Part shown: in pieces, positions 59,612 through 64,000 of the stretch
Layout of the letters: every line of letters starts with the position of its first letter
How positions within the stretch are numbered: the first letter of the stretch is position 1
Assembly (NCBI RefSeq): GCF_000721175.1
Contig: NZ_JOEZ01000046.1
Location: 1-64,000 of the forward strand
DNA: 64,000 nt
DNA from: Streptomyces anulatus
GTDB lineage: Bacteria; Actinomycetota; Actinomycetes; Streptomycetales; Streptomycetaceae
Direction: 5' to 3'
The notes under the pieces: model-generated
What the model was told of the DNA's origin: nothing
Database searches by the model: none
The model's input: only the letters and a program-made list of their open reading frames with translations
Position numbers and translations under genes: made by a program

Positions 59612-60526
59612 TCAGGACCAGTTGGTGCCGGTCAGCACCTCGTACGCCTCGATGTACTTGGCGCGGGTCGCCGTCACGATCTCCTGCGGCAGCGCCGGGG
59701 GCGGCTGCTCGCTCGCACGGTCCCAGCCGGAGGCCGGGGAGGTCAGCCAGTCGCGCACGAACTGCTTGTCGTAGCTGGGCTGGGCGCGACCGGGCTCCCA
59801 GGTGGCGGCGGGCCAGAAGCGTGAGGAGTCCGGGGTCAGCACCTCGTCGGCGATGATCAGCCGCTCGGTCCCGTCCTCGGTGGTCTCGAAGCCGAACTCG
59901 AACTTGGTGTCGGCCAGGATGATCCCGCGCCCGTGCGCGATGTCCCGGGCCCGGCGGTAGACGTCGAGCGTCGTGCGCCGCAGCTCGGCGGCCGTCTCCG
60001 CACCGACCTCGCGGGCGACGTCCTCGTAGCTGACGTTCTCGTCGTGGTCGCCGACGGCCGCCTTGGTGGCCGGGGTGAAGATCGGGCCGGGCAGCTCGGA
60101 GCCGTTGACCAGGCCCTCGGGGAGACCGATGCCGCAGACCGTACGGGTGGCGTCGTACTCGACGAGCCCGGAGCCGGTCAGATAGCCGCGGGCCACGCAC
60201 TCGACCTCGACCATCCGCAGCGACTTGCAGATGAGGGTGCGGCCCGCCCAGTCGGCCGGGGCGCCCGGGGGCAGCTCGGTGGAGATGACGTGGTTGGGGA
60301 CCAGGTCGGCGAGCTGGTCGAACCACCAGAGCGAGAGCCGGGTGAGGACGCGGCCCTTGTCGGGGATCTCGGTCGGCAGGACCCAGTCGTAGGCGGAAAT
60401 ACGGTCGCTGGCGACCATGACGAGGTCGCCCGCCTCGTTCCGGTACAGGTCACGCACCTTGCCGGTGTGCAGGTGGGTGAGGCCCGGAACCTGTACGGGC
60501 TCGGGCTTTTCTACAAAACCGGACAC
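59612..60526 (-). CDS. purC: Phosphoribosylaminoimidazole-succinocarboxamide synthase (SAICAR synthetase)
   Basis: A 304-residue enzyme joining aspartate to CAIR with ATP in purine synthesis. Family motifs: HTGKVRDLYRN, ASDRISAYDWVLPTEIPDKG, VEVECVARGYLTGSG, ADTKFEFGF and IIADEVLTPDSSRFW. Its length is typical. GTG 60526 has GGAGG about 5 bases ahead. It is a separate unit from purSQL and purFM. Confidence 0.98.
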   Translation of the reverse strand: MSGFVEKPEPVQVPGLTHLHTGKVRDLYRNEAGDLVMVASDRISAYDWVLPTEIPDKGRVLTRLSLWWFDQLADLVPNHVISTELPPGAPADWAGRTLICKSLRMVEVECVARGYLTGSGLVEYDATRTVCGIGLPEGLVNGSELPGPIFTPATKAAVGDHDENVSYEDVAREVGAETAAELRRTTLDVYRRARDIAHGRGIILADTKFEFGFETTEDGTERLIIADEVLTPDSSRFWPAATWEPGRAQPSYDKQFVRDWLTSPASGWDRASEQPPPALPQEIVTATRAKYIEAYEVLTGTNWS

Positions 60527-60850
60527 GGTGCCTCCGCGTAGATTGATCCAGGAGCGGTTCCGATTGTCCCGTACGGAGAGGGCGGAGCGCGCGCCGGGCC
60601 CGGTGACCGGCCCCGGGCGGGACCGGGTCGGGCTTCGCTTCCCGGTACGCCGCAGGGTTCCCGGGCCGGCCGAATCGCCCTACCGGCCGCGTCAGGGGCG
60701 CTCCTCAGCGTCGCAGGCCCCCGGCGGGTCCGATCCGGCCGGCACGCCACGCCGGATACCCGCCGGCGAGCAGCCCCGTCACCGGGCCGATCAGAGGGGC
60801 GGCGAGGTGCGGACACGCCTGGCGCGGATTCCCTTACCGCTTCCCGGGCG
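60527..60850. other. Gap upstream of purC
   Basis: 324 bases. The purC promoter should lie close to its start; GGACAATC and ATCTAC around 60540-60575 (minus strand) are weak candidates. The remainder is GC-rich sequence in which I see no gene or strong hairpin. Confidence 0.5.
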
Positions 60851-62305
60851 TCAGTCCCGCTTGCAGATCCGGTCGAGGAGGTTGGCCGTGGCCCGCTGGA
60901 TCCGGGGGTCGGTGTGCCCGGGGCGGTCCAGGGCCGGGGACCAGGCGAAGGTGCCGGAGGCGAAGACGAGCGCGCCGGAGGGGGCCTGGTAGAGCGAGGT
61001 CTCCTGGTGGCGGGTGGCGCCCTCGGAGTCCTCGTACGGGGAGTGGGCGAGCAGGATGCGGTTGTCGTGCTCGGGCAGGCTGGTGCGCGGGAAGTAGCGG
61101 TCGGCCTCACCGGCGACCAGGCCGGCGATCTCGTCGCCCTCGACCGCGCCCGTGGAGTCCCAGAGCCAGTGCTCGGAGTTGCGCACGACCAGCGGGCGGG
61201 GGTCGGGCACCCGGCCCGCGTACTGGATGCCCAGGAGCTGCTGCTCGGGCCGGTCCACCTCGCGCCACAGCGCCGACTTCCCGGGCCCCCGGCGCTTGCG
61301 GCAGGTCAGCAGGCGGTCCGCCTCGCCGGAGGCGGACGGGGCGAGGCCCACCTGCCAGTACATGGTGTTGGCGGAGAGGAAGACGAGCGAGGTGCCGGAG
61401 TCCCGGGCGCGCTCGGCGGCCCGGCGCATCGGCAGCGACCAGTACTCGTCGTGGCCGGGGAAGACCAGGCCCCGGTAACGGCTGGGGTCGACACGGCCCG
61501 CGTGCAGATCGCGGGCGTCGGCGTAGGCGAGGTCGTAGCCGTACCGCTCGGCCCAGCGGATGAAGTCGTACGCGTGCCCCACGTGCAGCGGCAGGCCGGC
61601 CCCGGCGTACGGGCGGTCGAAGGAGATCGTGACGGCGGCGTCCTCCTCGCCGAGCAGCCGCCCCCGCTCGTCCCACGCGTGGTAGAGGCTGGCGCCGGTG
61701 CGGCCGTCCTCCGGGTAGAGGTTGTACGCCTGCCAGGTGATGTCGGGCAGCAGGAGCAGCAGGTCGGCGGGGTGGTCGTGGCGGACGGTGAAGGGGATGT
61801 GCGAGCGGTAGCCGTCGGCGGTGGTCAGGACGGCCACATACGCGCCGACCGACCAGTAGCTCGGGATCTGGAGCCGCCAGGACATCCACCAGTGGTGGCA
61901 GGAGACGGTCCGGTCGGCGGCGAGCGGCGGGGGCTGGACGATGCCGGAGAGCCGCGGGCTCGTGGTGATCTTGGCCGCGCCGTCGCCGCCGTAATGACCG
62001 ATCCGGTAGACGTCGACGGAGAACTGCTGGGGCGGGTCCACGGTGATGTGGAAGTCGATGGCCTCGCCGGGGGCCGCCGCTCCGGGCGAGACGAAGCCCT
62101 TGATCTGGCGGTGCACGTCGTCGGCGGTACGGGTGCCGCCGCCGGTGGAGCGGGCGAGGTCGGCGTACCAGGGGACGACCTTGCCGGTGTCGTCGAAGTA
62201 GTTCTCACTGCCGCGCAGCCAGGGCAGCGGGCCCTGACCGAAGGGATCGCTCACCGCGTGCGCGAGGGCACCCGACTCCCACCGGCGAATCTGCTCCGCC
62301 CCCAT
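60851..62305 (-). CDS. N,N-dimethylformamidase large-subunit-like protein
   Basis: A 484-residue soluble protein of the family containing the beta subunit of bacterial N,N-dimethylformamidase. Family segments are ENYFDDTGKVVPWYADL, DVYRIGHYGGDGA, WQAYNLYPEDGRTGASLY, LVFPGHDEYWSLPMR and HWLWDSTGAV. It has no signal peptide. The characterised enzyme needs a small alpha subunit, and none is seen here, so dimethylformamide is not a safe substrate; Streptomyces has many such stand-alone proteins of unknown role. ATG 62305 is plausible. It is separated from purC by 324 bases. Confidence 0.8.
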   Translation of the reverse strand: MGAEQIRRWESGALAHAVSDPFGQGPLPWLRGSENYFDDTGKVVPWYADLARSTGGGTRTADDVHRQIKGFVSPGAAAPGEAIDFHITVDPPQQFSVDVYRIGHYGGDGAAKITTSPRLSGIVQPPPLAADRTVSCHHWWMSWRLQIPSYWSVGAYVAVLTTADGYRSHIPFTVRHDHPADLLLLLPDITWQAYNLYPEDGRTGASLYHAWDERGRLLGEEDAAVTISFDRPYAGAGLPLHVGHAYDFIRWAERYGYDLAYADARDLHAGRVDPSRYRGLVFPGHDEYWSLPMRRAAERARDSGTSLVFLSANTMYWQVGLAPSASGEADRLLTCRKRRGPGKSALWREVDRPEQQLLGIQYAGRVPDPRPLVVRNSEHWLWDSTGAVEGDEIAGLVAGEADRYFPRTSLPEHDNRILLAHSPYEDSEGATRHQETSLYQAPSGALVFASGTFAWSPALDRPGHTDPRIQRATANLLDRICKRD

Positions 62306-62515
62306 GCCGCGCCCCTCCCTCGGATCCCCCGGAGCCGGACGACTCCCGGGATCCCCCGGACAACTCTGGTGCGCCGGATGTCAGCGCCGATCCCCAGCAC
62401 ATCACATAACGCATGCGGCCCGTCACCCTTCGTCGCGAATTGACGGGAACGGAACCGTTCCTTCCGAGCTGTGGGTGGGGCGACCCGGGCGGGGGTGCGG
62501 CGTTCGCGTACGCGC

Positions 62516-64000
62516 TCACACCAGCCGGACCGGCTTGTCGGAGCGCACACCCACCTCGGCGAGCCAGGACAGCAGCGGGTCCGGATCGCCGTCCTCGACG
62601 AGGCTGAGGACCGGAGTCGCGAGGTCCGCCCGGCGCTCGCCGCCGACGAGCAGCGCGGGGCCGTCGAGCCAGTCCAGGCCGGGGGCCGCGCCCGCCGTGT
62701 CCACGGCCGCGCAGCAGACCATGGCCGCGACGTGGTCGGCGAGCAGCTCGGTGCCCGTACGCGGCGGCTGCAGCGGGAAGAGGGGCAGCGGTCCCGGTCC
62801 CCAGAGGCCGAGAGGGTCGTCGGCCGCGCCGGACTCCGGTCCGCTGTGCCCGGGACCACCGTTCCCGGGACCGCCGTGCACCGGGGCCCCGGGCTCCTCG
62901 CGGGCGACCGCGGCACCGATGCCCGCCGCGAGCTCCTCGCCCGGGCCGCCGGGACCGCCGGAACCGGACAGGTGCTCCATGACCCGGGCCAGGGTGGGGA
63001 CGGCCGGGTCGGCGGCGGAGGCCCGGGGGACGCCCAGGGTGTCCAGGACCCGGTGCAGCCGGGCCGCTTCCGTACGCCACTTACGGTCGACGACCTCGTC
63101 GGGATACTGCTGCCAGTCCACCGGCGCCCAGCCCGGACCGCTCTCGGCGGGGCCGCCGTGGAAGAGCCGGGCGGCGAGCAGGGACGCCGCTTCGTCGGCC
63201 ACCCCGGGCTCTTCGAGCAGGTCGCACGCGGGCCGCTCGCCCAGGCGCAGCGCGAAGCCGTCGGCCAGCCGGTCCCGGCGGGAGAGCTCGGTGAGCGCGG
63301 AGACGACCCCGGCGTCCAGCCGGGAGGGCCAGCGGCCCATCCGCCAGGCGGGCAGCGCCACCCGGGTCAGCAGCCGGTCCCAGCCGGCGTAGGCGAGGCC
63401 GACCTGTTCCTGGGCGGCGATGCGCAGCCCGTAGTCGACCGTCCGGGCCCGCGTGGACGCGGCGGCGGCCACACAGCGCTCCATCTCGGCGGCGTGGTCC
63501 CGGCAGGCCCGCAGCAGCAGCCGGGCCACCCAGCCGGCGAAGGCGAGCGGCGCCCCGCGCACGCCGCCCCGGCCGGGGGCGGCGGCATCGGCGATCGCGG
63601 CGTCCAGTCCGCGGACGAAGCGGCGGGCGGCGGCTATGTCGGGGTGCGCGGACGGGCCGGTGCCCGCCACCACGGGGGCGAGGACGGCGCGGAGCTCGGC
63701 GACCCGCATCCACCACAGGAACGGCGAGCCGATGACCAGGACGGGGGCGGTGTCCCCGGTCTCCGCCGAGGCGCCCGGGCCCCTGTGGAGCGCGCGGTGC
63801 GTCCGGTCCTCCAGCCAGCTGTCGCAGTCCGGGGTCAGCGCTATGGCCGAGGGGGCGGGCACGTCGAGCCGGTCGGCCAGGTCCCGGACCAGGCGGTAGA
63901 GGTCGGGGGCCCCTTCCTCCGGCACGGGGACGGTCGGGCTCATGGCGGGCCGTGCGCGGGCCACGGAGACGGCGACCAGGACGGTCACCAGCAGCACGAC
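62516..64000 (-). CDS. M48-like membrane protein with degenerate zinc site (5' end outside window)
   Basis: At least 493 residues, open at the right edge. A membrane segment (LLVTVLVAVSVA) is followed by sequence resembling M48 peptidases such as HtpX/Ste24: DLYRLVRDLADRLDVPAPSAIAL, then PVLVIGSPFLWWM and RVAELRAVLAPVVAG. In active M48 proteins the last segment reads roughly ELRAVLAHELGH. Here the HExxH zinc motif is replaced by PVVAG, so catalysis is unlikely. The long C-terminal half (~250-490) is Gly/Pro-rich in the middle and matches nothing I know. It may be a regulatory pseudo-peptidase. Confidence 0.6.
   Translation of the reverse strand, partial: VVLLVTVLVAVSVARARPAMSPTVPVPEEGAPDLYRLVRDLADRLDVPAPSAIALTPDCDSWLEDRTHRALHRGPGASAETGDTAPVLVIGSPFLWWMRVAELRAVLAPVVAGTGPSAHPDIAAARRFVRGLDAAIADAAAPGRGGVRGAPLAFAGWVARLLLRACRDHAAEMERCVAAAASTRARTVDYGLRIAAQEQVGLAYAGWDRLLTRVALPAWRMGRWPSRLDAGVVSALTELSRRDRLADGFALRLGERPACDLLEEPGVADEAASLLAARLFHGGPAESGPGWAPVDWQQYPDEVVDRKWRTEAARLHRVLDTLGVPRASAADPAVPTLARVMEHLSGSGGPGGPGEELAAGIGAAVAREEPGAPVHGGPGNGGPGHSGPESGAADDPLGLWGPGPLPLFPLQPPRTGTELLADHVAAMVCCAAVDTAGAAPGLDWLDGPALLVGGERRADLATPVLSLVEDGDPDPLLSWLAEVGVRSDKPVRLV

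Overview
The window is chromosomal DNA from a Streptomyces species. It is very GC-rich, and BldC, valine dehydrogenase, an LsrL-type Lsr2 protein, a DUF3073 protein, DUF6274-like and sporulation-associated genes occur together. From memory, the gene order matches, in reverse, the S. coelicolor core region from about SCO4122 to about SCO4070; I could not run a comparison. I see no insertion sequence, CRISPR array, prophage or biosynthetic cluster.

Left part (1-21.9 kb). The first ~290 bases look like the promoter and leader region of an rRNA operon reading off the left edge. Then come a MarR/MFS divergent pair, a PAS-SpoIIE-HATPase regulator, a type II NADH dehydrogenase, a TetR regulator, a sigma factor fused to a zinc-finger, membrane and carbohydrate-binding module, an asparagine-synthetase-like protein, a sporulation-associated regulator, lhgO-trmB, a PrsW protease, an M23 peptidase behind a c-di-AMP (ydaO) riboswitch, a membrane SpoIIE phosphatase and a TipA-like MerR regulator.

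Middle-left (21.9-27 kb). Between tRNA-fMet and tRNA-Lys lies a sulfur module: DUF302, an MBL-rhodanese fusion, two rhodaneses, a TauE exporter and a CsoR-family repressor that keeps the two cysteines but lacks the copper-binding His, so it resembles the persulfide sensor CstR. Four TACCC/GGGTA palindromes mark the probable regulon; one of them now faces no gene.

Middle (27-44.8 kb). This holds a DEAD-box helicase, a lipoprotein, a metallopeptidase-FluC-FluC operon, a metallophosphoesterase, tRNA-Glu/Asp/Phe, a DsbA-CcdA thiol-disulfide operon, HrpA, a second identical tRNA-Asp, a DUF6274-like gene, bldC with a long upstream gap, a conserved hypothetical, vdh and DUF3073.

Right part (44.8-64 kb). 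Purine synthesis dominates: purF and purM, the translationally coupled purS-purQ-purL, and purC. Interspersed are a META lipoprotein, a mycothiol-type enzyme, a membrane M23 peptidase, an ArsR-type regulator with a perfect operator over its ribosome-binding region, lsrL, three tRNA-Gly genes, an ABC transporter/two-component operon, a dimethylformamidase-like protein and a degenerate M48-like protein cut by the right edge. The most unusual RNA gene is a tRNA-Gly(UCC) that has lost both G18 and T55, the partners of the universal D-loop/T-loop contact. It recalls the staphylococcal tRNA-Gly species used for peptidoglycan bridges, and Streptomyces peptidoglycan also carries a glycine bridge.
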